Of a stretch of 64,000 nucleotides of DNA, positions 32,799-45,738 are shown in pieces (within the stretch, counting starts at the first letter, position 1; every line of letters starts with the position of its first letter). The stretch is from Adineta ricciae. Lineage: Eukaryota; Rotifera; Eurotatoria; Adinetida; Adinetidae. The stretch lies in the NCBI GenBank assembly GCA_905250025.1, contig CAJNOJ010000076.1, positions 310,001 to 374,000 on the forward strand, in the 5' to 3' direction. The notes below the pieces were generated by a model. That model did not search any database. It was not told where the DNA came from and worked only from the letters and a program-made list of their open reading frames with translations. Made by a program: the position numbers and the translations under genes.

Positions 32799-35755
32799 AT
32801 GATGAATATTGAAACCTTATTACAAGCGGCCCAAATTTTGGAAAGCCAGCAATCGATCCCACCGAAAAAACGGCTAGCTAGAGGTGAGTATGACTCATGT
32901 GGTCTCTGTTTTTTCCCTCTTTGTCGCTTCTTCTCTCTCTCTCTCTCTCTCCCTTCCTTCCGTAATAACAGGACCAAGCATTAGAGAAAATCCCACGTGT
33001 GTATCAAATAAATTATCCACGTGGTTGCCAATCGGATCATATACACATACTACAATAATAGGAATATCTCTTAAAAAAAAAGAACGTGCGACAGAAGTAT
33101 TTTCTTTACTGAATAGACTCTTGAAAGATTTAATCTAATTTTCTCTTAAATAAATGACAATTGTCCTTGTTTTTCGCATTACGTTAAGGTTGATCGAGCC
33201 AGGTAAATCGTGTTTCTCTCAAACATATATTTCTCTATGCGCTTCTAGCTTGTTTTCGTAGTGACACACTCGATCGAACACACGACTATAGTCGTTGTCG
33301 TTATCGACCTAGCAAAGTAGTGGTAATAGTAAAAAGCAGGAAAGATTCGCTCATGTGTGACGTGCATCGATAAGAGAGCATTCAATCCATTTTTTTTTCT
33401 TGCTGTCGATTACTCTTTTTCGATAGTAGAAGGATACATTCTGCGTTTTCTTTCCGGTCGTATTATTATCAACTACGGAAAACTTGAAAGATGCAACCTG
33501 GAATAATGTTGTTTCAAAGTGAGTTGTTACTCGTAAATCAAATCTTTTCGGTCAGTTCTTTTTGTTAAAAACTTCGAAGTGTGGAAAGGACCAACCCTTT
33601 CATAACACAGGAAGATATCCTCCTCTATACATAGTTCTTTAAAATGCATACACGCGTGCGCGTGTTATATTCATTTCCTTCTTGTTCTTCTCTTTCGTCA
33701 TTTTGTCTGCCTAACGGTTCGTTTATTAAGCCGGACAGACGGCCGTGCATATATAGTGAGCGATTTTAAAAGAAGAGACCAAATCGTCGCAACCGATATA
33801 CATATATATACTCTTATCTCTTTTCTTAACGAGTGCATGTCTATTTCAATAATGTGGTGGAGTATGTCATTTGTTTTTCCTCATTTTATTTGATGTTAGT
33901 AGATGTTTCAGGCGATCGGCAAACTCCTACCGATCCTGTTCCAACAAGTGTTCTTTCCTCGACTACAATCAATACCAATCCAATAATAATATCCACATCA
34001 TCTCCATCACTATCACAAACACAGTCATCTTCACCGTTGACTAAGAACGAACAACTTGCTGAGTATCCTCAACGTGATCTTAACCTTAATGTACATCATC
34101 TTGCGCAACAACAATCACGCCTATCTGGAAAGCTACGTTCGGTATCCGACCAAAATGACATTGCTGACGATGACGACGACGATGATGACTACCAAAATAC
34201 CGAGGCGAACAGTGAATTATCAAACCGGTAATATGCTCCTATGGAATCATTCTTAACATCTGAATTTCATATAATTTTAGTATCCAAACCACTTGTTTTC
34301 GTGATCGAGAAATTCACAATCGACTAGAGAAACATCGGTAAGGAACGACATCTATTATTCTTGGTTGACTAAATCTCACTCTTTCATCGGCTAAATACCA
34401 TTTCAAAACCTCCTCTATAAAAAAATCTGAAACAACTTATGCACGAAAAACTCCGTTCTAATAGTAATAGTTAGAATTGTGAAAAAACGTCAGCTAACTG
34501 TTGAGAGATCATCATTCTTTTTCCTATTTTTCATCGATTATGGTATCTCCGAATGAAATTCGAAGGTATTCAAACTGCTTGATGATATAAAGGACAATTT
34601 TTTACTCACTTCTCTATCTCTCTTTAGACGAGCTCATTTGAAAGGTTGCTTTGATAATCTTAAAGCTGAAGTGCCATGTCAACGTGATCGGAAAATAACA
34701 AATCTTCAAGTATTAAATCTAGCTATTAAATATATTCAGGTAAAATCCTTTATCAAGATCGTCTAAGATTTTCTACGTATTATCTCATTCTAGACCTTAA
34801 CGCGTAAAGAACGCGAATATGAACATGAAGTTGCTTTGTTAACTGCACGAAATATAGAATTACAGCAACGACTTCGTTCGCTCAAAAGTGATTTGAACGC
34901 TGAAGGTCACAATGTGGATACATGGCTAGAATCTTGCACAGATCTTGACCATTCAGTATCAACCCGCACGGCGTCGGAAGCAGAAATGTACCGAACATTC
35001 GATGACAACGATGATGATGATGATATGAATTCTTCAACATTCGACAGCAAATTACTGAATGGACATGACGATCTCGATCGCAATAATAATCACTCTGGCA
35101 TTCGAACAAATCTAAACAATTCATGTGAGTGTTTTGCTTTGACTATTTGCTAAAACTATGCTTTGCTTTTGCTTTGTTTTGTTTGCAAATAAACAGCGAA
35201 CTGCTTTTGCTGCTTTAGTAATTTTTGTTTGACAGTATAAAAAATAAACCAACCGTTTGATTCTTTTTCTCTTCAGATACAATCGATACCAAACTTCTAC
35301 TAAATAATCGAAAGTCTTCAACACGGCAACGACCAAGGCCATCCAAAAGAAAACTGTCCGCAATTCCAACAACAAATCTTTTGCAAACATTATCAACATC
35401 AATTCCCACACGTTCGGAAAACCTACTCGATTATAACATTGCAAGACATCTTCGTCTTGATCAGCCATGTAATCTATTAACTTCAATTAAGGATAATTTC
35501 TCTTCAACAGCCGCATTAACACCCATAACTGATATTCGATACGAAATTGTTGATCTATTTACGAAAGGTACTAATTCACATATACAACAACATCATCATC
35601 CGCAGCAAAACTCGCCATTACCGTCCATAGCTAGCTTAATGAATCGACATTCGTCACCGATTGTGTCGCCAACAAAACAAACAATTGGAATCAATACGGA
35701 TCCACTGACAACGTCGACAACTAATATTTTACATCAACCTGTTGCTACATCGTGA
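32799..35755 (+). CDS. MNT: MNT-like MAX-binding bHLHZip repressor
   Basis: Six exons (32799-32883, 33912-34227, 34281-34337, 34628-34739, 34794-35124, 35277-35755) give 459 residues. The first exon encodes MNIETLLQAAQILES, the SIN3-interaction helix found at the start of MXD and MNT proteins. A Ser/Thr/Gln-rich linker with an Asp run follows, then the basic region and helix 1 (REIHNRLEKHRRAHLKGCFDNLK), helix 2 (KITNLQVLNLAIKYIQTL) and a leucine zipper (KEREYEHEVALLTARNIELQQRLRSLK). The zipper sequence favours MNT over MXD1-4. The long Ser/Pro/His-rich C-terminus has no domain. Expected role: heterodimer with MAX on E-boxes, recruiting SIN3/HDAC and opposing MYC. Intron 1 (1028 nt) is far larger than others here and starts with a CT microsatellite. 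Confidence 0.88.
32932..32951. repeat. (CT)n microsatellite in MNT intron 1
   Basis: About ten CT units within the first intron, close to its donor site. Confidence 0.85.
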
Positions 35756-36052
35756 TGATTTTGGTTTTCTTTTTCTCTTCTTTTTTTCTCTTTGGCTTAT
35801 CTTCTAATGTTTTAATGCTTTTTCTTTTTTCGAAGTACATATATCTATATAGATATACACATATACATATTTCAGTGAGCCATCAGAAAAATAAAATGAA
35901 CTGTAATTATATAATAAACTATATGAAATATTTTAAGATACTGCAAATAAAAAAAGCTATTCCTTCGTTGTCGACAACCATAGTTTGCATATGAATACAC
36001 AGGTGATTGTATGAATAATATATCGTGGAGAGAAAGGAAAAAAAAGAAGAGT
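35756..36052. other. 3' UTR/intergenic
   Basis: T-rich and AT-rich sequence after the MNT-like stop. No gene seen. Confidence 0.5.
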
Positions 36053-36122
36053 GCACTGGCCGGGAATCGGACCCGGGTCGCCCGCGTGGCAAGCGAGCAT
36101 TCTACCACTGAACCACCAGTGC
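36053..36122 (-). tRNA. tRNA-Gly (anticodon GCC), copy 4
   Basis: Identical over 70 nt to the three copies at 21.5-22.4 kb although 14 kb away, and it has the same C at T-loop position 55. An A-run on the plus strand before it gives the Pol III terminator. Confidence 0.93.
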
Positions 36123-36487
36123 TTGGTATTAACCGGCATATATTTGTATTTTGATCCAATCGAGACATGCATCTCAAAAAGTAAATTTCTTCAAAATAAA
36201 GTGTAATTTGGTTTCGTCGTTTTTTTTTATACGAAAGAAGAATGACGATATGATGTTTTAGTTCCTGAGTAAAAAAATAACCTTTGAGGTACATTGTTCT
36301 TTTTATCTGAAATTTGAAGTTTTACAGTACCTTTTTAATCGAATTACCTTTTTTTTTATTTCGTTCTCGCTCTCTATTTGATAAGAAGGGAGGCACAGCA
36401 GTTATCTGGTTACATTATAAATACCTTGCAAAAAGTGTAGCACAACAAGCATATTCATTGTTCTTCTTTTCGATTATATTCTCCATC

Positions 36488-38428
36488 ATGCCTTCGAATA
36501 AGTATTCGTCAAAACTAACTCAAGATAGATCATATGGAACAGCTCAAGCTATGCTCTACGCAACTGGTCTTAAGGAACCAGACATGACTCGACCTCAAGT
36601 CGGTATTGTTTCCATGTGGTATGAAGGCAATCCGTGCAATATGCATTTACGTCGTTTGGCAGATTGTGTCAAAGCGTCTATGCAAGAGACAGCGGGTGAG
36701 AATAGCCTTGTTGGAATGCGTTTTAACACGATTGGTGTTAGTGATGCTATATCCATGGGTAACGATGGTATGTCATATTCGTTACCGTCACGAGATTTAA
36801 TTGCTGACTCGATTGAAAGTGTAATGGGTGCACATTGGTACGATGGTTTGATAACAGTTCCTGGTTGTGATAAAAATATGCCTGGATGTGTCATTGCAAT
36901 GGCTCGACTTAATCGACCATCATTGATGATTTATGGTGGAACCATCGGAGCTGGACACACCACTCTTGGTCCATGCACTCGAACAATTGATATTGAATCA
37001 ACATTTGTAGCATTTGCACAATATGTGAAAAACGAAATCACAGACGAGCAGAGACAAGACGTTGTTCGTCATGCCTGTCCAGGAGAAGTATATTAAGTGA
37101 TCGGGTATTCTTCTGTAAACAGTTTATCCTTTTTCTAGGGAGCTTGTGGTGGTCTCTATACTGCTAATACAATGGCGATAGCTATTGAATCCATGGGTCT
37201 TTCGTTGCCATACAGTTCTTCGACACCAGCTGCTGATCCATTGAAACTAGAAGAATGTAAACGCGCAGTCGAAGCCATACGAATACTACTTGAGAAAGAT
37301 ATTAAACCTAAAGATATTATGACTCGAAAAGCATTTGAAAATGCCATTACTGTGGTAAGACACTGCATTGAAGGTATATTATCTGTTTCTATCAAATGAA
37401 TTATATTAGACGAATGCTCTTGGCGGTTCAACAAATTCAGTACTTCACTTGATTGCAATGGGCCATGCTGCGGATGTTCCAATAACTCTCGAAGATTTTC
37501 AATCGATCTCCCAATCTACTCCATACATCGCCGATCTTCGTCCATCAGGAAAATACCTAATGGCGGATTTACATTCCATTGGAGGAACGCCGGCTGTACT
37601 TAAATATTTACTTTCACAGGGTATCCTTCAGTTTTTGATAAAATACGTGCTTTTCTTATCATTATTCTTATTTGCACAATAGGGCGAATTCATGGTGATA
37701 TTATGACAGTGACTGGCAAGACACTGGCTGAAAATCTAGCTGAATGCCGTGATTTAGGCTTTATTGAAGGTCGACCGTCGACTGTACGACCCGGATCTGG
37801 ACCTGGCAATCAAGATCTTATCCATCCAATTGATCGTCCACTGAAGGCCAGTGGCCATTTGCAAATTCTTCGTGGTAATTTAGCTCCCGATGGTGCTGTT
37901 GCCAAGATCACAGGCAAAGAAGGTCTCTGGTTTGAAGGACAAGCGCTTGTTTACGATAGTGAAGAATTAATGGTCGAAGGATTCATTCGTGGCGACATTC
38001 AGAAGAACTCTGGTAAGAAATATGTCGTTGTCGTTCGGTATGAAGGTCCTCGTGGTGGACCTGGTATGCCAGAAATGTTGAAGCCCACAGGAATGATCAT
38101 GGGCGCAGGACTTGGTAAAGATTGCGCACTAATTACTGATGGAAGATTTAGTGGAGCATCTCATGGTTTCATTGTTGGTCATGTTTGTCCAGAAGCAGCT
38201 GTTGGTGGACCTATTGCCTTAGTGGAAAATGGCGATGTTATTTCAGTAAAATTAACGCCAAATAGCGGTGGTGGTACACTCAATCTACACGTATCTGACG
38301 AAGAATTGGCGGAGCGACGTACCAAATGGAAATTACCAGCTAGATCAGCCATACCTGCTAAAGGTTACCTACGAAAATATGTTCAATGCGTACAATCAGC
38401 ATCGAATGGGTGTATTACTGATGGTTAA
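36488..38428 (+). CDS. ilvD: Dihydroxy-acid dehydratase (branched-chain amino acid synthesis)
   Basis: Four exons (36488-37087, 37139-37354, 37410-37620, 37683-38428) give 590 residues, the usual IlvD/Edd length. The enzyme dehydrates 2,3-dihydroxy acids to 2-oxo acids, the next-to-last step to valine and isoleucine. The iron-sulphur cysteines sit in [19 protein letters not shown] and [41 protein letters not shown] and [19 protein letters not shown] are family blocks, the last holding the catalytic Ser region. Upstream in-frame codons (from 36314) are hydrophobic and may be 5' UTR or a presequence. Animals normally lack this pathway, so acquisition from fungi or bacteria is likely. The introns have normal local length and signals, so it is not contamination. 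Confidence 0.92.
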
Positions 38429-38661
38429 AAACTGATTTTGCAATGATGATTTGAAATTGCTATAAAATATCAGTTGTAGAGAGTAGAATTTGTCTTTTTG
38501 AATAAATCATTCTATGAAAACGAAGCAAATATTCCGCCTGCTGACTAACACCATCTATCATTACTCGTCATTGGTACGTTTTCACGCGATGTGTCCACAA
38601 CATAATATCTTCTCTTCTTTGATTTTATTTTGTTCTGTTTGATCTTGTTTACTAGTTTTAG

Positions 38662-38675
38662 TTATACAATTTCAG
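38662..38675 (+). other. Splice acceptor directly before the NDUFV2 ATG
   Basis: A TTTCAG acceptor touches the ATG at 38676. With no upstream exon evident, this fits spliced-leader addition. Confidence 0.5.
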
Positions 38676-39474
38676 ATGCTCGTTCGAAAGCTATTCAACT
38701 GGCAATCGCTTGCCATTTCATCTTCACTTGCTAATCGATGTATTTCGACAAGTTCGTATCGTTTGGCTTCGGATAAAGAATTCGTTCATCGTGACACCAA
38801 AGAAAATAATCTCGATGTAAAATTTGATTTTACACCGGAGAACTACAAACGAGTCGAAGCTATCATGGCTATGTACCCCGAAGGACATAAATCTGCAGCG
38901 GTTATACCATTACTCGACCTCGCCCAACGACAACATAACGGTTGGTTGCCATTATCAGCTATGAATAAAGTTGCTGAAGTACTTAAAATGGCTCGCATGC
39001 GTGTTTATGAGGTAAAGATCTTCATGGCAATATGAGAAAGCATTTGACAGTTTATACATTCAGGTTGCGACATTCTATACGATGTTCAATCGAAATCCAA
39101 TCGGAAAATATCATATTCAAGTATGTACAACAACGCCATGTTGGTTATGCAATTCCGATGGAATTTTGAAAGCCATCGAGGGTAAATTAGGTATTCATGT
39201 TGGTCAAACAACATCGGACGGTTTATTTACATTATCTGAAGCTGAATGTTTGGGAGCATGTGTCAACGCACCCATGCTATCGATTAACGACGATTATTAT
39301 GAAGATCTAACAGAAAAAGATATTGTTGAGATTTTAGATGAAATTAAACAAGGCGGCAAACCCAAAGCTGGTCCTCGATCAAAACGTTATGCAGCTGAGC
39401 CGGTTCATGGACTTACATCATTAACTGAACCACCCAAAGGACCCGGTTTTCGACTCCGTAAAGAACTCCAATAA
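38676..39474 (+). CDS. NDUFV2: NADH dehydrogenase (complex I) 24-kDa subunit
   Basis: Two exons (38676-39011, 39064-39474) give 248 residues, equal to the family's usual size. The N-terminal 35 residues ([32 protein letters not shown]) are basic and hydroxylated, a mitochondrial presequence. The thioredoxin-like domain carries the four ligands of the N1a [2Fe-2S] cluster as CTTTPC and, about 36 residues later, [26 protein letters not shown] and [19 protein letters not shown] are conserved family blocks. It works in the matrix arm of complex I next to NDUFV1. It is 247 nt behind ilvD on the same strand. Confidence 0.95.
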
Positions 39475-40234
39475 ATATCTAACCGTTTCTTTTTTTATTT
39501 CTAAGAAAAAAAGTGTCCGCTTGTGTGTATAAATATAGTGGATTAGATTATATAAAAACAACTACAGTGAAGCACAAACGCTCGTGTAATTTCACTTATC
39601 GGACTCTCATGCTTTGCCGAAAAAAAGTTTATTTATCTACAATCATCCTTCAAGTATCACATAGCGACACTAACTGCGAAGTGTAATTGCTAATTACATT
39701 ATCTATGTACTCATGTTTCAGTCTCATACATTCCTTTTAGGAACATGTTGTGTCAAAGAGATTGTTTGTCGAGGGTTAATTAATCTATTTATTGAAAAAC
39801 GAATTCACATTTATAAAAAATAGAACTAGAAAATATGAAATACACATCATCTCCAATTACAAAATTTGTCGAATAACAATGCGAAAACGCAACTGGTTTG
39901 TTTAGAACATAATGTCTTGTCTGTGCTTGTATACCATATAAACGAGTTGATATGAATATACAGTCATACTTTTGAAACATAATGATTCACTTTTTCAATT
40001 ACGAGATGTTGCTATTCTAATAAAAATTTAAGCTGAATTACGATTCTAGCCGTAGGTATACATATGTCATTCGAAATCAACGTAGTTTAAAAAGTGAATT
40101 GATCATATTCCAAAATAGAACCAAATGTCCAGACCAACTCGATTATTGTCACTGATTGTGTTTCTTCTATGGGAATTATTCGATGTTAAGACAATATAAC
40201 AACGAAAATTACAAGAAGAAACTAACAATCATGA
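39475..40234. other. Intergenic between convergent genes
   Basis: 3' flanks of NDUFV2 and of the minus-strand copine-like gene. No frame or RNA gene supported. Confidence 0.5.
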
Positions 40235-43200
40235 TCAATTATTTTTCAGAAGACCTAGTTTCTTAATTGCTGCATATTGCGAAGGTATTTCCATTAGAGC
40301 TCGCAATGCAAAACTTGAATCCGTGTTTGTGGATGCTTCCACCACACTATTATAATTGACAAATTGAAAATTATCGAATTGCCGTGTTGGTAAGGAATCA
40401 TCGAATTCCTCCATCATATCCCATGGCCCATCGCCAACACCGATCATAACAATTGACAATGGATAATTACTTGCTTCGACAATTGCATCTTTTGTTTGCT
40501 TTTCATTTGTTACTTGACCATCAGCAACAATAACCAAAATATGATACTAAGTAAAAACAAAACAACAATCTCCGGTGACTCAATTCAAAGGATTTCGAGC
40601 AATAATCTAAACAAGTATTTTTAATCTACATTCCTGCATCGAACAGAATCAGCTAATGGAGAGTGTAATTTACTTATCGATTCGATAGAACGACCGTTCG
40701 CCTGGTACAGATAAGCAGATGTATATATATTGTAGTTATTAGTAAAGGGAAGGTTTATCATATCGTTAGGATGGGATAGTTACATTATCAATACTCTGAC
40801 ATGGGAGAGTATAAAGACATTAGAAATCGTATAGTTGGGTCATTTCGACCGTCGAAGAAATATCATCTCGAATATGATTGACATTCATAGACATGAAAAT
40901 AGTTGCTTTTCTCGCGCGATAAAGTTTCGAAGGATATTGACTTATCATGGAGAAGGAAATACTTTACTTGTTTGGTTTTCTTCACTATTCGCACAGCTTC
41001 TCTGATTAATGGTGCGAAATTGGTTGGGCCAGACATGCGTACTTTTGGCGTGATCTCATTATAAGCGTCGAGAACGCCACGAAAACCTTTGCAGTATGAT
41101 CCATCGGGCTACAAACAAAGAGATAATGAATAATGATCGATCGCTGTGAAAAGAAGATGAGACACGTACACGTAATGGAAATATTTTTCGATCTAATGTA
41201 GATCGGTCACCGAAACCAAATGCTGGTATCAATGTGTCGGAGTCGTATTTTTCAAGAGTTCGCCCAATGATGGTGATGACCTAGACAAGGCAAAGTTCGT
41301 TTTTCTTTTTCGCATGTCAATCAACCTTACACTTTGATATGGATTCAATAAGCCTTCTTGTATACTGTGTAATGATAGACCATTGAAGGAGTTTTTTCCT
41401 GTTTCTAAATTGCTTATTGTATAATCAATACCGAATATCAACTGTGAACGTTCAAGACCAACTTCTTTGACAGCATTATCAATTTCCTCTAATGATGTGT
41501 AATCATCTCTAATGACATTCTCATGTGTTAGAGACGTTTTACCTAAATTGCAAAAGGTTGATGCAAATAATGTTAACACTCAATTTGATGACGACTCACG
41601 AACGATCACTGGTGGAGCGAGAGTTTCTTCTCTTGCAGATGCGTCATCTGTTGGCTTTTCAGCGGTTTGTTCAAATCGCGACCGACGACGTGGATTGATA
41701 GTTACTGATTGTTCTTGTTTAGGTAATAATGAGATTCGAACTAAGTTTTCTGTTGCGGGAGCATTGCTTGTCGATGGTTTCTTTTCTTGTACAGTTGATG
41801 ATGAAGATGACGATGGTGACAATGATGGATGGTGCAAGTCATTATTGTCTAAAGTAAAGAAATGATCGATGCCTGAATAATCTACTCTGACTATTTCGGA
41901 TTCTAACCTGCGATAATTGTCGATGGCGTTGTACTCGTTGATTTTAGTAATGGAGTAAATTTACTTTCCGAATTTGATGGAGATAATGTCGAAGGACTTT
42001 CTTCGGTAATCGTTGGTAAGACCTGCGAAGATGCTAAACGATATTCACTTGATTCACGAAGATGACGAATATCTTCCCGACTTAATCGGCGTCGTTGTCC
42101 ATGATGCTGAGTTGAATTTTGTGCAGAAGATCGTAGCCGATAGACAATAAAAATGAGAAGAAGAAGGAGCAAAGAAGCAGAAGTCAACAACAATAGTGAT
42201 CCGTATTCTTCATTCAGGTATGAAATATATGATGTTGCTAAGGAAAGAATTGATTCTGCCTATGGAAACAAATCAAGATGTATATACATACAGAGAAAAA
42301 AATTGACAAAATGATTACGAACATATGAATCTGACGTATGACGTGAACATCGATCTCGTTGATTTGCCCATGATAGAGAGCCAATGGAAGATGATCGATA
42401 CTAGAGAGAATATATAAAATTGCACTTTCAATTGGTTTCTTTTAGCGTTTGACATTCCAAATCTGTTTTCTTTGATTTCATCCACCCGACAACAAATGTT
42501 TCGATATCATACGATTTCGAATATAAATAATGAGATGTGTCTATCAACTAGAAACTTTGTCCTCTTTCCGCACTAAGATAATATTTCTTTTGCCTATTCA
42601 TAGTAGCATATGATGATATGTTAACGCTTGTTTTAGTAGAAGGCGTTCCATTCTTCTTACAGATGTTCGGTTGGACATCATGTTTTCTTATTTTTTTTGT
42701 TCTTCAACCTAATAGGATATGTAGCAATCTTTCTGCATGAGAAATAAAAGAGTACTATGAAGAATTGACAATGACAACGAAAGTATGGCTCGTTTTCCTA
42801 CGCTTTCATCATTATATTTGTGTATAATGAATTGTTTGTTTGTTTTTACTATTATTTCCGATTGAGATCAAGAAAATTAATGTAAAAAAAAACGATATAT
42901 CAAAGTGGTTCATCTCTTCTTGTTATTTATGAAAAAGAAGAGATAATTGAAAAGATATAAATGAGATTTTGTTGTTTTCCTCGTCTACATTCTTCATAAG
43001 ACGTTTTCTCTTTTTCCACAATGTCGACATTGAAATATGTATCATTGTTCTATTCGTTGCCTAATCAATCACACGAATTCTTAACACGATAGATTGGTCT
43101 CGGACGATCTTGGTCTAACCCGTGAAACTATGAATTCATATAAATCACAGTGTCTGTAACTAATGGAAAATGTCGGAAGGGAGAAAAAATGATAGCGATG

Positions 43201-43676
43201 GAACAAATTAGAAATTAATTGATGACTATAGTTAGAAGCATATAGAAGTCAAATAAACTACTCACTTCTATCCAATTATCAATGTTTTATTGAATTCTTT
43301 GTTTTTCATTTCATTCCTTTTTCTCACATTATGCACGTGTCTGCTAGCATTAGCGAGAGAACTTCTATACACTGTGAATATTTCAAGAGAGACCATAAAT
43401 TACCTTACTGGACCTCTTGCCCTGTCGCCATAGTTCACATGTTAAATCATCGGATGGCCATATCGGTTTAATTCCGTATTTACCAGAATGTACATGTTGT
43501 AAGCGTGGTGTACTCGATGATGCTGCCAATAGAAGACGCTGTTGTTCTTTGGTGGAAGGTTGGATGATACGTGTTCGAATACTAACACGAGATGGAAAGT
43601 TATTAGAAGCATCCGAGGATGAATAGTAAACGTTTGATAATGATTTTTCGTAAGACCGTTTCAGATAAGTCTTCAT
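40235..43676 (-). CDS. Membrane-anchored copine/RGLG-type VWA-domain protein
   Basis: Nine exons (43404-43676, 42323-42400, 41908-42259, 41600-41848, 41331-41542, 41170-41280, 40968-41108, 40630-40701, 40235-40546) join in phase to 599 residues. N-terminal disordered part, one membrane span ([21 protein letters not shown]), a Ser/Arg-rich linker, then a C-terminal copine-type VWA domain: [11 protein letters not shown] (the MIDAS DxTxS variant), [58 protein letters not shown] and [15 protein letters not shown]. The last block is shared with plant RGLG ubiquitin ligases, but there is no RING after it and no C2 domains as in copines. Exon 8 inserts about 24 residues before YHILV and is the least certain exon. 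Probably displays the VWA domain on a membrane; ligand unknown. Confidence 0.75.
42401..43403. other. 1-kb intron of the copine-like gene
   Basis: Inferred intron between exon 1 (donor GTAATT at 43398-43403) and exon 2. No frame or RNA gene seen inside. Confidence 0.5.
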
Positions 43677-45690
43677 TGGTATTGATAGATTTCAAATCGA
43701 CAATCTATATCCAAAATACATCGACGAATGTCTATTGATTTGTTTGTGTTCTTGACGGTTAGTTGCTAATATCTGATGTCATTCTCTTTTACTTCTACCG
43801 TATCTCTTTTCCTAAAGTTTTCCTTATTTGTCAGAGATTTTGATGATGATGAGAGAATAAAACCAATTAACAGCATAGGAAATTAAGGATAGCCAGTCGT
43901 CCGTCAACACAGTTGGTTTTATTCTTTACCAGTCTTCTGCTTCTTCTTCTTCTTTTCTTTTTGTATCGTTTGTCAGGCGTACACTCTTCTATTTATCATT
44001 GTATGGATCCAAAACTCAGTGATGTAATTCAAGACGAATGGAAGAAGAAGAAGAAATAGAAGAATAGAGAAATTCGCTCGTCGATACTCAGTCCTAGTTC
44101 TGGTAAATAGTTAGAAATGTATAGAAGAAAAAAAAGAGAATAGATATATGGATATGTATATTTAGAAGGAAATACATACAGACACAAAATACATTGAGAC
44201 ATATAACAAACAATCTATAATGTATGCTAATTCAATCAAGACACGGATCACTTCGAAGAGATCATTCTTTGTCATATTGTCTTTATTTTTAGTAGATTTA
44301 ATTTGTTTGATTATTAGAAGACGATAATATGAAAAAAGACGAAGAAACCTCGATATGCTCGAAGACAACAGGCAACATACGAAGTCATTGATTATCGACC
44401 AGCTGTCTTCGATTTTTAGTAGTCTTGTCAGAAGTAACCTTGGCAAGAGTATACAATCAGTTGATTCTTCTGCATGATCAATTCACTATTTGTACAGTTA
44501 AGGTACTTTCAAAGTGAAATAGAACGTAGAGAAATAGTTTTTACAGATTGAAAAACATGTTCTGAAGGACGAAAAATTTTCTTTGATAGAATCCATTCAT
44601 TTTATATAGACACATCTGGTTTCTTTTGGATTTTAGCAGTCGGAAAATGTCATGTAGAATAAATAAGATATATCAACGAAAATTACGAACTGGATAATCG
44701 ATAACAAAGTCAAGTAATTACGAAACCTTGACAATATCTGACTTTCACGAACAATTGTGAATAGATATCGTCTATGACGATATTTCATTTCGTGTTTCTT
44801 CGTCTCCCGGCGTAATCCAAACGAACAACACAATAACAATGACATGCTATTAACATATCAATAATAATGATGATGATCTTACCGGCGCGTATTACTCCTA
44901 ATGAAATAAGAAACATCTAGATCAATTGTCGAGAAAAATATTTCAGACAGCGCGCTCCCCTTGGTTGAACAGCTTTTCTTCTAATTTTTCTTTTACCCTA
45001 TATGCAAAGAAGAGATTCATTCAGATGATACACGAATCTATCGACTACTTGAGTTTTCATTTGCTCTGAATTCTTGTTCAACGACAAGTTTATACATTCT
45101 TTGCTGTATGACCATTGTTCTTCAAGTTCATACGAGCCTACTGACTTATATGAATAATTTTCAAGTGCACAAGCATGCTGCATCATTTTTTATTCAAGAT
45201 ATCGTCATGGCAATGTTATACCTGATTTGGGGAATGGTCAGTGCTATTCAAGTGTCCAATTGCTATAAATGTCATACGCATTTCGTACAAGATGAAATAG
45301 AAGAATCAACTTGATATTTTTTTGTAGATTACTGTTTTGCTTTTCTCATTTGGGGAGATCGGATGATTTTTTCATCGCTTTTATTCTTTCGATTAGCTTG
45401 GCAGGTAAATTCATGATTGCATACACGATTTTCTATTGCATTTGATGTTCTAAATAGTATTAGTTTTTCTAAACGTTGACTTTCATAATCTGTCATGTTT
45501 CTACTCGAAGAGTAACCAAAACAAATCATCAAATGTTCATTCTTTGTATTGAATCGAACCATCTAGAATCTTCGTTCTTCTCTTCTTCTATAGCTATGTG
45601 ATTCTAATTCTGTTTTATTCTTTCGTTCTTCATGTTTTTCTCTTTTTCTTTTCGTTTTTCTGTCAGACAGGCCTCTGCAAAATGCAGCAT
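43677..45690. other. Intergenic, no gene recognised
   Basis: AT-rich with scattered short frames lacking motifs. It ends at the shared element in front of the U2 gene. Confidence 0.5.
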
Positions 45691-45704
45691 GTGTAAAGAC
45701 AAAA
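45691..45704 (+). promoter_or_regulatory. Putative snRNA proximal sequence element (PSE) of U2
   Basis: GTGTAAAGACAAAA begins 48 nt before the first base of U2. The same 14 bases begin 47 nt before the candidate spliced-leader RNA at 46163. Position and sharing fit a PSE bound by the snRNA activator complex. Confidence 0.7.
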
Positions 45705-45738
45705 CCGATGTCGAGACTTCATAATTTAAGTAAAAGTT

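Noticed and set aside
36488..38428. Bacterial contamination as source of ilvD, metX and ldhA
   Set aside because: All three carry short GT-AG introns like their neighbours and sit between clear animal genes on one contiguous sequence.
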